Assembly (NCBI GenBank): GCA_944388955.1
Contig: CALXKJ010000010.1
Coordinates: forward strand, 16,198 to 80,197
From: an uncultured Spirochaetaceae bacterium
GTDB taxonomy: Bacteria; Spirochaetota; Spirochaetia; Sphaerochaetales; Sphaerochaetaceae
Direction: 5' to 3'
DNA length: 64,000 bases
Shown: piece after piece, positions 36,337-45,340 of the stretch
How the letters are laid out: the number at the start of each line of letters is the position of its first letter
Numbering within the stretch: the stretch's first letter is position 1
Translations under genes and position numbers: made by a program
The notes under the pieces: model-generated
Database searches by the model: none
What the model saw: only the letters and a program-made list of their open reading frames with translations
Told to the model about the DNA's origin: nothing

Positions 36337-36876
36337 ATGGCAAAGCTGTTTCTGCTAGGTATAAAGCATTCAGGAAAGACAACACAGGCACGTCTTGCTT
36401 CTGAAATGCTATCGATGGAATCCGTTGATTCCGATGACCTTGTTCTCTCTTACCTCTCAGTTCCTTCCATACGCGATTATTACAAGGAAAAAGGAAAATC
36501 AGCCTTCATGAAAGCTGAGAAGGAAGCTGTGGAGAAGTATATTTCATCCCATGATGATTTCATGATGTCTCTCGGCGGAGGAGCATCTGATAACGATGAA
36601 CTTATAAAGCTCATCAGGGAAAATGGAGTTCTAGTCTATCTGTGGAGAGATGAGGCTGCGATGCTTCCTGTCATACTCAAGCATGGAATTCCACCGTTTC
36701 TCGATCCTGAGAGACTCGAGGAATCATTCCATGAGCTATATCAGCGCCGTGACAGAATCTATAGGGATATTGCTGATATCACCATAGATCTCGGCCCATA
36801 CCGCGATAAGAAAGAGACTGCACAGGATCTTGTATCCGCACTGGAGGAAAAAGGCTATGTCCAGCACATTCGGTAA
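36337..36876 (+). CDS. aroK: Shikimate kinase
   Basis: A 179-aa enzyme phosphorylating shikimate at O3. P-loop LLGIKHSGKTTQARL, the shikimate-binding DSDD, SLGGGAS and the lid/terminal R-x-x-x-Y motif (RRDRIYRDIADITIDLG). TATAAT at 36322-36327 lies 9 nt before the ATG with no Shine-Dalgarno, so the leader is at most a few nt. It overlaps aroC by 20 bp and starts an operon aroK-aroC-xpb-helicase partner. Confidence 0.88.
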   Translation: MAKLFLLGIKHSGKTTQARLASEMLSMESVDSDDLVLSYLSVPSIRDYYKEKGKSAFMKAEKEAVEKYISSHDDFMMSLGGGASDNDELIKLIRENGVLVYLWRDEAAMLPVILKHGIPPFLDPERLEESFHELYQRRDRIYRDIADITIDLGPYRDKKETAQDLVSALEEKGYVQHIR

Positions 36877-37921
36877 AACACTCACGCTCACAACATTCGG
36901 AGAATCACATGGCATAGCCCTTGGCGGAATTCTGGATGGCTTTCCCAGCGGTGTCAGGATTGATGAGGATTTCATCAGAAGTGAAATGCAAAGGCGCCGA
37001 CCGGGGTCATCTTCGCTGACAACAGCAAGAAAAGAAGACGATGAGGTGGAAATACTGAGCGGAGTCTACAATGGTATAACAACGGGTACCGCTATAGGAT
37101 TCATCATACGCAACAAGGCACAGCGTTCTGCAGATTACTCATCCATCGAGCACATATACAGGCCTGGACATGCTGACATGACTTATGACGCGAAATATGG
37201 GATCAGGGATCCCCGCGGAGGCGGAAGAGCATCAGGGAGAGAGACAGCTTGCCGTGTATTCGGAGGCGCACTCGCGAAGCTTTATCTCAGGGAAAGAGGC
37301 ATAAATGTGTCCGCAGCTGTCATAGAGCTCGGAGGCATAAAAGCATCAGGGTATGAATGGAAGCCACCCTTCAGCCCCCCCATTTACGCCCCCGAGAATG
37401 ATAATCTTGATGCGATGATTAAAGCAGCTGAGGATGCGAAAGCAGATTCAGACAGCGTAGGCGGCATCATCGAATGCCATATTGACGGAGTCCCAGCAGG
37501 GCTTGGCTCACCTGTCTTCGACAAACTCGATGCCTGCCTTTCACACGCTATCATGTCTATCGGAGGCGTCAAAGGCATAGAATTCGGAAGCGGTTTCAAA
37601 GCGGTATCAATGCGAGGCTCAGATAACAATGACCAGATACGCATTTCAGATGGAAAACCTCTTTTCATGACAAATAATGCGGGAGGGATTCTCGGTGGTA
37701 TATCAAATGGAGACACAATCATCTTCAGAGCCGCAGTCAAACCCACACCATCCATATACAAGGAGCAGCTTACAATCACGGACGGAAAGGAAGAGACAAC
37801 GATAGAAATAAAAGGAAGGCATGACCCTGCAATCGTGCCACGGGCTGTTGCTGTGGTGGAGGCAATGAGCGCGCTGACGATTCTCGACCACTATCTGGAG
37901 GAGCATGGATATGAGCGATAA
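36857..37921 (+). CDS. aroC: Chorismate synthase
   Basis: A 354-aa FMN-dependent enzyme converting EPSP to chorismate. It has TTFGESHGIALGGILDGFPSG, RRPGSSSLTTAR, HADMTYDAKYGIRDPRGGGR and ASGRETACRVFGGALAK, all family signatures. Start at 36857 (MSSTFGK) follows GGAGGAAAA. It overlaps xpb by 11 bp. Confidence 0.95.
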   Translation: MSSTFGKTLTLTTFGESHGIALGGILDGFPSGVRIDEDFIRSEMQRRRPGSSSLTTARKEDDEVEILSGVYNGITTGTAIGFIIRNKAQRSADYSSIEHIYRPGHADMTYDAKYGIRDPRGGGRASGRETACRVFGGALAKLYLRERGINVSAAVIELGGIKASGYEWKPPFSPPIYAPENDNLDAMIKAAEDAKADSDSVGGIIECHIDGVPAGLGSPVFDKLDACLSHAIMSIGGVKGIEFGSGFKAVSMRGSDNNDQIRISDGKPLFMTNNAGGILGGISNGDTIIFRAAVKPTPSIYKEQLTITDGKEETTIEIKGRHDPAIVPRAVAVVEAMSALTILDHYLEEHGYER

Positions 37922-39554
37922 ACCGCTTACGGTGCAATCGGACAGGACGATGCTTCTTGACGTCCACTCCCCCGATGCAGATCAATGCCGTGCAGATATC
38001 ATTGCCTTCTCAGACCTTCTGAAAAGCCCTGAACATGTCCACACGTACGCTATCTCACAGCTATCGCTCTGGAATGCGATATCATCAGGGCTTACAGTGG
38101 ATATCATCCTTAAGAGGCTTGAGAAGTGGTCACGATTCGCGCTCGACAGCCGCATAACATTCTTTATCGAGGATCAGGCTCGGCGCTATGGGGACTTCAT
38201 ACTTACAGAGCTCGATGATGAATACCTCCTTCTTGAAGTCAGGCGGCCTGTTTTCGCATTGCAGCTTAAAGCGGAGGATAGCCTCAGAAGTCTTCTTGAA
38301 AGTGAAAGCGAGACTTCATTCCGCGTCAAGAGAATGAATAGAGGTGTCCTCAAGGCGAGAATGATAAAGCTCGGCTTCCCTGTCGATGACAGGATTCCGC
38401 TCATAAAAGGCGAAAAACTGGGGATAGAGCTTAGGAAGACATTCACGCCACGTCCTTATCAGATGGATGCGGTCAGAGCATTCCTTGGCGACGGCAGGAA
38501 TGGTACAGGATATGGTACGATTGTCCTTCCGTGCGGGTCGGGAAAGACGATTGTGGGCATTCTCCTCATGGCCGCCCTTGGCATGAAGACTCTCATACTC
38601 TGCCCTAACATCACATCGGTGCGTCAGTGGATAAGAGAGATAAAAGACAAGACAGGACTCACAGATGCCGATGTAGGTGAATACTCCGGAGAGAAGAAGG
38701 ATATAAAGAGCGTTACAGTATGCACATACCAGATTATCACATGGAGGCCTGACACCGATTCCGATTTCCCTCGGTTCTCTATCTTCCGTGATGGAGGCTG
38801 GGGATTCATAATCTACGATGAAGTGCATATGCTCCCTGCCCCTGTCTTCCGCATCACCAGCGAACTTCAGGCCATACATCGCCTTGGACTCACAGCGACG
38901 CTTGTACGTGAAGATGGTCGGGAAGATGAGGTATTCTCGCTTGTCGGCCCCAAGCGTTATGACACACCATGGTCCGAGCTTGAAGCCCAGGGATATATAG
39001 CGACAGCATACTGCCACGAGATAAGAATCCCTCTTTCTGAAGAGCTGGAGATAAAATATGCAGTGGCAAAGAAACGGGAGAAATACAGGATTGCAGCTGA
39101 GAATCCTCGGAAGATGGAAGTGGCTGAGAAAATCATAGAAAAGCACAGCGACGATTCCATTCTCATCATCGGGCAATATATCGAGCAGCTGGAAGCATTC
39201 AGGGAGAAATTCGGCTATCCGATCATAACAGGAGCCACGAATATCAGACGGAGAGAAGAACTCTACGAAGGCTTCAGGAAGGGAAGCATCAAAGTCCTCA
39301 TCGTCTCCAAAGTCGCAAATTCCGCAATCGATCTTCCAGATGCATCAGTTGCGATACAGATATCCGGAACATTCGGCTCCAGACAGGAAGAGGCGCAGAG
39401 ACTTGGGCGCATACTGCGTCCGAAAGACAGGGATAGCCACTTCTATACACTTGTCACGGAATACACGGAGGAAGAGGAATTCGCCCAGAACAGGCAGAAA
39501 TTTCTCTCGGAGCAAGGCTATAACTACACTATCGAGAAGGCGGAAACACTTTGA
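37911..39554 (+). CDS. Bacterial XPB-type DNA helicase
   Basis: A 547-aa SF2 helicase of the XPB/Rad25 group. After an N-terminal XPB-like region, FTPRPYQMDAVRAFLG leads to Walker A LPCGSGKTIVGILL, the DEVH box (IIYDEVHMLPAP), the RED motif of XPB (LTATLVREDGREDEVF), and in the second lobe QISGTFGSRQEEAQRLGRILRP. XPB unwinds or reels DNA in repair; bacterial members occur in spirochaetes and actinobacteria. The ATG at 37911 has GGAGGAG at a normal distance. It overlaps the partner gene by four bases (TTGA). Confidence 0.92.
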   Translation: MSDKPLTVQSDRTMLLDVHSPDADQCRADIIAFSDLLKSPEHVHTYAISQLSLWNAISSGLTVDIILKRLEKWSRFALDSRITFFIEDQARRYGDFILTELDDEYLLLEVRRPVFALQLKAEDSLRSLLESESETSFRVKRMNRGVLKARMIKLGFPVDDRIPLIKGEKLGIELRKTFTPRPYQMDAVRAFLGDGRNGTGYGTIVLPCGSGKTIVGILLMAALGMKTLILCPNITSVRQWIREIKDKTGLTDADVGEYSGEKKDIKSVTVCTYQIITWRPDTDSDFPRFSIFRDGGWGFIIYDEVHMLPAPVFRITSELQAIHRLGLTATLVREDGREDEVFSLVGPKRYDTPWSELEAQGYIATAYCHEIRIPLSEELEIKYAVAKKREKYRIAAENPRKMEVAEKIIEKHSDDSILIIGQYIEQLEAFREKFGYPIITGATNIRRREELYEGFRKGSIKVLIVSKVANSAIDLPDASVAIQISGTFGSRQEEAQRLGRILRPKDRDSHFYTLVTEYTEEEEFAQNRQKFLSEQGYNYTIEKAETL

Positions 39555-41221
39555 AGCGGGAATTGCCATTCGGTTTTGAGAAGATAATCAAAGAGACAAG
39601 GGAAGACGCATTAAGCGCTGTGACCAACGAGGAAGGTATCTTCCTCTCATCCCTGTATCTTTCAGGAGGCATTCCAGAATTTCCGGACCTTCTCCCTTCA
39701 ATGCTTGACAGAGGGCTTGTCTCAGAAGATGAAGACGGTAATCTCAGCGTGACGGAAGAAGGCATGGATGCCGTTTCACTATACCCTCTGCTGGGAAATG
39801 GTGGGGATGGCGGATTCTATCCAGAAGCCTTCTTCCCCACGATTCTGTCCCTAGCTGCATCAGGCACAATACCATCTGGCAAGAATCACTACTCAAGGAG
39901 CTTTGCATCTGACTTCTTTACTGCAATATTTCCATCGGAAGAGAAGGATTCGATAAGGCAAAGGGCTATCATCACGACAGAGCGTCTGATAGCTTTATCT
40001 GTTGTCATCGAGAAAGGCTCGGGACTTGCTCTATCTCTTTCCGACAGTGAGCGATTCATGGTACTGAGTGAATATGAGCGCATCGCGCTGATGCTCTTTC
40101 CGGGCTGCGAATATGACAAGTCAATGATGGATAAGGCCTCACTTGCAGTATATCTCATCACGAAGCTTAGAGCCGTTCCAGAAGACAGAGCGGATGATTA
40201 TCTTTCTCTGCTAAGCCGTATAGCATCAATAGAGCTTCCGGACAAAGAGCTTCTTTTCATTATGAGCATCGTCAGATGGAAAGACGGACTTATATATGGC
40301 TCAGAGATTCCAGAGAAAGGCCGTGAAACAGCAGTCTCGACTGACTTCACGATATCCTATTCAGGTGCAATGCCTGGGGATATCTACCTATACGCGTCAC
40401 CGGAGAAGTGCAGCACTGCAACAGAATGGAAGATAACGAAGCAATCAGCTAAAGCAGCATTCTCACTCTCTTTATCGGACAGTGATATCATAAAAAAACT
40501 CAGCAGTATCTCCTCATACACGATACCTGAAACACTCAGCCAGAGACTCTCAGCCTGGTACGCTTCATACTCATCAATCCGTGCGGAAAGAGCTCTCCTT
40601 CTCCATACAGATGAGCGGAATGGGAGGATTATCGAAGCGCTCCCGACCATGCAGATGCACATCGTGTCAAAACTGGCTCATAATATCTTTCTCATGAAGG
40701 CAGAGACGGAAAGCCTGTGGAGAAGAGCTCTGGAGAATGCGGGCTTTGACATGCTTGGCCCGACAGAGGGACCTGAGATGATAACTGAAAGCGGCCCGCG
40801 GATTCCCGATGTGCCCACACCGGTATTCAACATTCCCGCTATAAATGCGGAAAGAAGGATTCCATACTCGCCAAATAGAAGAAAAGAGCTTCTAGAGAGA
40901 GCTGTTTCACCGCTCAGGAAGATACTCGTGAATTCTGGATTCATTGTCTCAGACGACCAGCCCACCCCTGATATCCCAATGATAAACGGACTGTATTATC
41001 AGGAGAAACTGCGGCTTATACATGAAGGCGAGTCAGCGAAAGTCTATCTTGAGGACCTTGAAGGAAACGCTGTTGCAGGAAAACCTGTCAGAACAGAAGA
41101 TCCCGATACTATATCCGTCAACGGACGGAGTATCAGGATCTCGAAGATATGGAAAGCCGCTGCGCTTCCATCCTCAGTCAGAGACTGGGATGAAGGTCAT
41201 GCGGATAATGATAGCCAGTAA
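39551..41221 (+). CDS. XPB-associated Helicase_C_3 domain protein
   Basis: A 556-aa protein. The middle (about 260-350: VSTDFTISYSGAMPGDIYLY, EWKITKQSAKAAFSLSLSD and YTIPETLSQRLSAWYASY) matches the Helicase_C_3 pattern known from XPB-linked proteins: plus-strand beta start, then R/K-IT-S, then lPxxxxxxLxxW. The C-terminus (RLIHEGESAKVYLEDLEG, SIRISKIWKAA) looks WYL-like. No helicase motifs. It starts with TTG inside the xpb stop, so the two form a coupled pair and probably a complex. The 3' end overlaps aroDE by 44 bp. Confidence 0.7.
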   Translation: MKRELPFGFEKIIKETREDALSAVTNEEGIFLSSLYLSGGIPEFPDLLPSMLDRGLVSEDEDGNLSVTEEGMDAVSLYPLLGNGGDGGFYPEAFFPTILSLAASGTIPSGKNHYSRSFASDFFTAIFPSEEKDSIRQRAIITTERLIALSVVIEKGSGLALSLSDSERFMVLSEYERIALMLFPGCEYDKSMMDKASLAVYLITKLRAVPEDRADDYLSLLSRIASIELPDKELLFIMSIVRWKDGLIYGSEIPEKGRETAVSTDFTISYSGAMPGDIYLYASPEKCSTATEWKITKQSAKAAFSLSLSDSDIIKKLSSISSYTIPETLSQRLSAWYASYSSIRAERALLLHTDERNGRIIEALPTMQMHIVSKLAHNIFLMKAETESLWRRALENAGFDMLGPTEGPEMITESGPRIPDVPTPVFNIPAINAERRIPYSPNRRKELLERAVSPLRKILVNSGFIVSDDQPTPDIPMINGLYYQEKLRLIHEGESAKVYLEDLEGNAVAGKPVRTEDPDTISVNGRSIRISKIWKAAALPSSVRDWDEGHADNDSQ

Positions 41222-42623
41222 ACGCCTCGAACTGCAGCTTACCCTGCGCTAAAAGCATCTCATCTCCGAAATGCAGAGTACATCCGGCTTTCTCTGCATC
41301 AGAGAGGAATTTCGTCATGCGCGGCTTGTAGATTATATCGTAAGCTATCTCACGGCCAGTAAAATGGAAATCAGGAACCGGGCTGGTGTCGAAATTCGGA
41401 TATAAGCCGACGCTTGTAGTCTGCACGACAAGATCGACTTTGCCTTCATAAAGATGAGCGTTATCGAGCGTATCATATTCACAGAGATTCAGCTTGGCGA
41501 GAGTTTCGGCCTTTGTGAGTGTCCTGTTGAGAATCGTCACTTTGACGCCCCTGTTGCGGAGTGCCCAGACAACAGCCTGCGACGCACCTCCTGCGCCTAT
41601 GACAAGAGCATTCTTTACCCTACCCGATTCAAGATCAGGAAGAATCGGCTGCAGGAATCCGTAGTAATCGGTGTTCATGCCCTTCCACATCCCGGGCATT
41701 CTCACGACTGTATTGCACGCTCCGATCTGCTTCACTTCCCTTGTTATGTTTCCCAGATACATCAGCACGGCATCCTTGAAAGGAACAGTGACGGAGAAAC
41801 CACGCATCTTAAGATATTCCGCAAGAGCGAAGAATATCCTCACATTGTCAACAAGGAATGGCAGATAAATCGCATTGTAGTTTATGCGGCGGAATCCGGG
41901 ATTATGAATCATAGGAGATGATGTGTGGAGCACAGGATTTCCAATGATTCCATATATCGCGGTACGCTCGTTGACTTTATCCGCACCATACAGAAGCTTT
42001 AAATCCTTTGCGCTTATCTGCCCCGGGGCGACAGCCTCCCCTGAACACGCAAACGTAAGGAGGGAGCCCGCCTTCTTATATAAAATCCTTATGGGAATTC
42101 CCCAATCCCCCATTCCGATTATTATCTTCGGGATATCCTTGAGCTCCTCAGAAATACGGAAAAGCGTCAGAAGATCCTGCGTCGTATGAGGAGTTACTGC
42201 GGCTTTTGCTATATCACCACGCTCTGCAAGCCTGTATATGCGTGAATAGATGTCATCAGGGATACCGGAAAAATCATGGAAGGAGCGGATAATCTTCACG
42301 CCCTTCTCTCTTGCCTTGTCCTCGACATCATTCTTCTTAACATCCTCTTCGATGTCGACATAAGCATAATCACCATCAAGAGCTGACAGCAGTAAGGCGC
42401 GTCTCTCCCGCTCTGGCAGGGTGCATTTTCCTCCATCTTCCTTTCTCCTGAATGTGAGAATCAGGGGGAGTTTTGCAATCTCCGGGAACTCTGAAGCCCT
42501 CTTCTGCTCATCAGGGGTAAGATAATCCATGCGGAGCTCTGCAAGATCGATATAGCTGCGGTTGGCTTCAATCTCCTCAAGACAGGATTCAAGTGTATTT
42601 CCAGATAGCGTTAGGCAAATCAA
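41178..42623 (-). CDS. aroDE: Fused 3-dehydroquinate dehydratase / shikimate dehydrogenase
   Basis: A 481-aa bifunctional enzyme of two successive shikimate-pathway steps. Residues 1-210 are a type I dehydroquinase (YIDLAELRMDYL, ILTFRRKEDGG, IIRSFHDFSG, KAAVTPHTTQDLL with the Schiff-base Lys). Residues about 220-481 are AroE (IYGIIGNPVLHTSSPMIHN, FSVTVPFKDAV with catalytic Lys, GACNTVVR, NTDYYGF with catalytic Asp, NADP site GAGGASQAVVWAL). Plants and chlamydiae have the same fusion. The start is TTG at 42623 with TAGGAGAT upstream. It converges on the aroKC-xpb operon. Confidence 0.93.
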   Translation of the reverse strand: MICLTLSGNTLESCLEEIEANRSYIDLAELRMDYLTPDEQKRASEFPEIAKLPLILTFRRKEDGGKCTLPERERRALLLSALDGDYAYVDIEEDVKKNDVEDKAREKGVKIIRSFHDFSGIPDDIYSRIYRLAERGDIAKAAVTPHTTQDLLTLFRISEELKDIPKIIIGMGDWGIPIRILYKKAGSLLTFACSGEAVAPGQISAKDLKLLYGADKVNERTAIYGIIGNPVLHTSSPMIHNPGFRRINYNAIYLPFLVDNVRIFFALAEYLKMRGFSVTVPFKDAVLMYLGNITREVKQIGACNTVVRMPGMWKGMNTDYYGFLQPILPDLESGRVKNALVIGAGGASQAVVWALRNRGVKVTILNRTLTKAETLAKLNLCEYDTLDNAHLYEGKVDLVVQTTSVGLYPNFDTSPVPDFHFTGREIAYDIIYKPRMTKFLSDAEKAGCTLHFGDEMLLAQGKLQFEAFTGYHYPHDLHPSL

Positions 42624-42758
42624 GATAATCTCCTATTGTTGCTTTTTATCTATTGTATAGGATAGCGTATGCAATTAAGAGAGTCAATTTATGTATATTT
42701 ATACGAAACATGCAAGTATGGCTCACATTCGTTTTTCCTGATATATTCAATCTGCTTT

Positions 42759-44699
42759 ATGAGAACGCTGCAGATACAGGATGTCTCCCTTTCATTCGGT
42801 GACAGGGAGATTCTGAAGGACATAAATCTTACAATGAATGAGAAGTCAAGGGCCGCGCTTGTAGGTGCGAACGGCTCCGGTAAATCTACCCTTCTCAAGG
42901 TCATATCGGGAAAGATAAGCAGTGAGAGCATGACGCTCTCCATCACAAAGGGCGCGAGGATTTCCTATCTCCCCCAATCTGATATCGTAATGCCCGACAA
43001 ACCTCTCTATGCAGCAGCGGAAGAAGGCTACAGCCGTTTCCTTCCGATACTGGAGGAAATGAGAATACTGGAGGATAAGACATCGAATGGCGGAGAGGAA
43101 GCAATGAGAGCCGCCGAAAAGCTCAGTGAGTATCATGAATTGCTCACATCCTCCGGTTATTATTCAAGACGCTCGAGAATCGAGATGATTCTCTTCGGAC
43201 TTGGATTCACGAAAAATGATCTTGAAAGACCAGCGAGAGAGTTCTCTGGCGGATACCAGATGAGGATTGCCTTGGCTAGAGTACTGGCAGAGTCCCCGGA
43301 TTTTCTCTTTCTTGACGAACCGACGAACTATCTTGATATCGAAGCCATGATCTGGCTCGAGGAATATCTCTCATCATTCTCCGGCGGCATCATGCTTGTC
43401 TCTCACGACCAGGGATTTCTGGATGACATGGTAAATGAAGTCTACGAGCTCCACTCAGGTCATCTCACGCGCTATGCAGGAAACTACACAAAGTACCTGG
43501 CTCTCAGGGAAGAAGAGATAAAGGAAATCGAGAAGGCGTACGAAAGACAGCAGCAGGAAATCGAGAAGACTGAGGAGTTCATCGAGCGTTTCAGATACAA
43601 GGCGACAAAAGCAAAGCAGGTGCAGTCAAGGATAAAAGCCCTCGATAAAATCGAGAGAATCGAGATTCCGGGGCACCTGAAAAAACTTTCTTTCCGTTTT
43701 CCCCCAGCACCGCATTCAGGCAATGATGTACTCAAAGCGGAACATATCTCAAAACACTATGGCGAGAATGTAATCTACAGCGATTTCTCATTTCTCGTGA
43801 AAAAAGGTGAAAGACTTGCCATAACAGGCAGAAACGGTGCCGGAAAATCCACGCTGCTGAGAATCATCGCCGGCGATGATAATGACTATACCGGAGAGAT
43901 TGTAGACGGAGCAGGTGTAAAGAAAGCATATTTTGCACAGGACACGGAGAACACGCTTAATGATGAGAACACCGTCCTCGAGGAAGCAGAAAGCCTTGCC
44001 GACACAAAGGATCTGCCGAACATGCGTAACATGCTGGGGGCATTCCTCTTCTCGGATGATGATGTATTCAAGAAGGTGTCAGTGCTTTCAGGCGGTGAGA
44101 AATCGAGGCTTGCACTGCTGAAGATACTCCTGCATCCATCGAATCTTCTGCTTCTGGACGAGCCGACAAACCATCTGGATATCAATTCAAAGCAGATGCT
44201 TTTGGATGCAATCAAGGCTTATGGCGGAACTGTGATATTCGTAAGCCATGACAGGCATTTCATAAAGAATCTAGCGACAAGGATTCTCTATCTCTCTGAA
44301 GATGGTCCGGAGTTCTTCGATGGTGATTATGAATATTTCGAGAGGAAGATAAAGGAAAAGGAGGAACGCTTCCAGATTGAAGCGCTGAAGAAAGAAGAGC
44401 CAAAGCAGGAATCGAAGGGGCTTCTTTCGCATGAAGAGTCCAAAAAGCTGAGAAACAGGATAAGAGCACTCGAGAGGGAAACCGAGGAAATGAATAAGCT
44501 TCTCGATGAGCTTAATGAGAAGATGAATACCCTTGAAGAGGAAATCGCGAAGCCGGAGAATTACTCTGACCCTGCGAAGATAACAAAGCTGATGAAGAAG
44601 AAGGAAGAACTGCAGAAGGAGACAGAGGAAACTGAAGAGCGCTGGCTTCTTGCTTCTGAAGAGCTGGAGGAGCTGAATGAAGAGAATAACCGAGCCTGA
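42759..44699 (+). CDS. ABC-F ATPase (Uup/EttA type)
   Basis: A 646-aa soluble protein with two ABC domains: Walker A GANGSGKSTLLK and GRNGAGKSTLLR, signatures EFSGGYQMRIALAR and LSGGEKSRLALL, Walker B LFLDEPTNYLD and LLLDEPTNHLD. The linker between is charged as in ribosome-binding ABC-F proteins. A C-terminal coiled coil (LRNRIRALERETEEMNKLLDELNEKM) is that of Uup. Such proteins act on stalled ribosomes or on branched DNA. Start at MRTLQIQDV; no Shine-Dalgarno is seen. The end overlaps maf. Confidence 0.9.
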   Translation: MRTLQIQDVSLSFGDREILKDINLTMNEKSRAALVGANGSGKSTLLKVISGKISSESMTLSITKGARISYLPQSDIVMPDKPLYAAAEEGYSRFLPILEEMRILEDKTSNGGEEAMRAAEKLSEYHELLTSSGYYSRRSRIEMILFGLGFTKNDLERPAREFSGGYQMRIALARVLAESPDFLFLDEPTNYLDIEAMIWLEEYLSSFSGGIMLVSHDQGFLDDMVNEVYELHSGHLTRYAGNYTKYLALREEEIKEIEKAYERQQQEIEKTEEFIERFRYKATKAKQVQSRIKALDKIERIEIPGHLKKLSFRFPPAPHSGNDVLKAEHISKHYGENVIYSDFSFLVKKGERLAITGRNGAGKSTLLRIIAGDDNDYTGEIVDGAGVKKAYFAQDTENTLNDENTVLEEAESLADTKDLPNMRNMLGAFLFSDDDVFKKVSVLSGGEKSRLALLKILLHPSNLLLLDEPTNHLDINSKQMLLDAIKAYGGTVIFVSHDRHFIKNLATRILYLSEDGPEFFDGDYEYFERKIKEKEERFQIEALKKEEPKQESKGLLSHEESKKLRNRIRALERETEEMNKLLDELNEKMNTLEEEIAKPENYSDPAKITKLMKKKEELQKETEETEERWLLASEELEELNEENNRA

Positions 44700-45294
44700 T
44701 AAACTGCAGCTGGAAGCGGGACGCTTAATGCCATCCCTGATTCTCGCCTCATCATCACCGAACAGGAAAGCCCTTCTTGAAAAAGGTGGCATTCATGTGG
44801 ACACATTCGCCCCGGAGGCGGATGAAAGCAGAATCGGGGATACACCGGACGAGAAAGTCGAAGGCATCGCGAAAAGAAAGATCATGGCTTATATCTCATC
44901 TCCCGCATACGATGAGAACAGGCTTGCAATAGCTGCTGACACGCTTGTTCTTTTCGGAAACGAGCTTCTTGGAAAACCGAGAGACAGAAACGAGGCAGAC
45001 GCTATTCTCCACATGCTCTCTGGAAATAAGCAGACTGTCATCTCTGCCGCGGCAGTCAAGCTTCCTGGAAGGGATGCCATCATCATCTCCGACAGGGCTG
45101 ATGTCATCTTCCGTCCATTATCAGATGAAGAGATAGAAGAATATCTTGATACAGGAGAATGGCAAGGTGCGGCAGGCGGTTACAGATTACAGAAGACAGG
45201 TTATACTCTTATCGATTATATCGATGGAGACTGGACGACAGTTGTAGGATTGCCATTAAAGAAAATTATAGAAATTATACATAATTTGAATTGA
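44677..45294 (+). CDS. maf: Maf-like nucleotide pyrophosphatase
   Basis: A Maf/HAM1-like house-cleaning enzyme that hydrolyses modified or canonical NTPs. The core starts MPSLILASSSPNRKALLEKGGI (ATG at 44728), with DES, AADTLVLFGNELLGKPRD and the C-terminal TTVVGLPLKK. An upstream in-frame ATG at 44677, preceded by GGAGGAGCTGA and overlapping the ABC-F stop, adds 17 residues; I give this start but the one at 44728 matches the family better. A terminator is not seen before the next gene. Confidence 0.88.
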   Translation: MKRITEPDKLQLEAGRLMPSLILASSSPNRKALLEKGGIHVDTFAPEADESRIGDTPDEKVEGIAKRKIMAYISSPAYDENRLAIAADTLVLFGNELLGKPRDRNEADAILHMLSGNKQTVISAAAVKLPGRDAIIISDRADVIFRPLSDEEIEEYLDTGEWQGAAGGYRLQKTGYTLIDYIDGDWTTVVGLPLKKIIEIIHNLN

Positions 45295-45340
45295 TTCTAT
45301 ATTATTCAATATTGATTATATATAAAAACAGAGGTGAAAC

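Noticed and set aside
38316..39176. 286-codon open frame on the minus strand
   Set aside because: Antisense to the XPB helicase core; composition (many Cys, Tyr, Arg) is that of a shadow frame.
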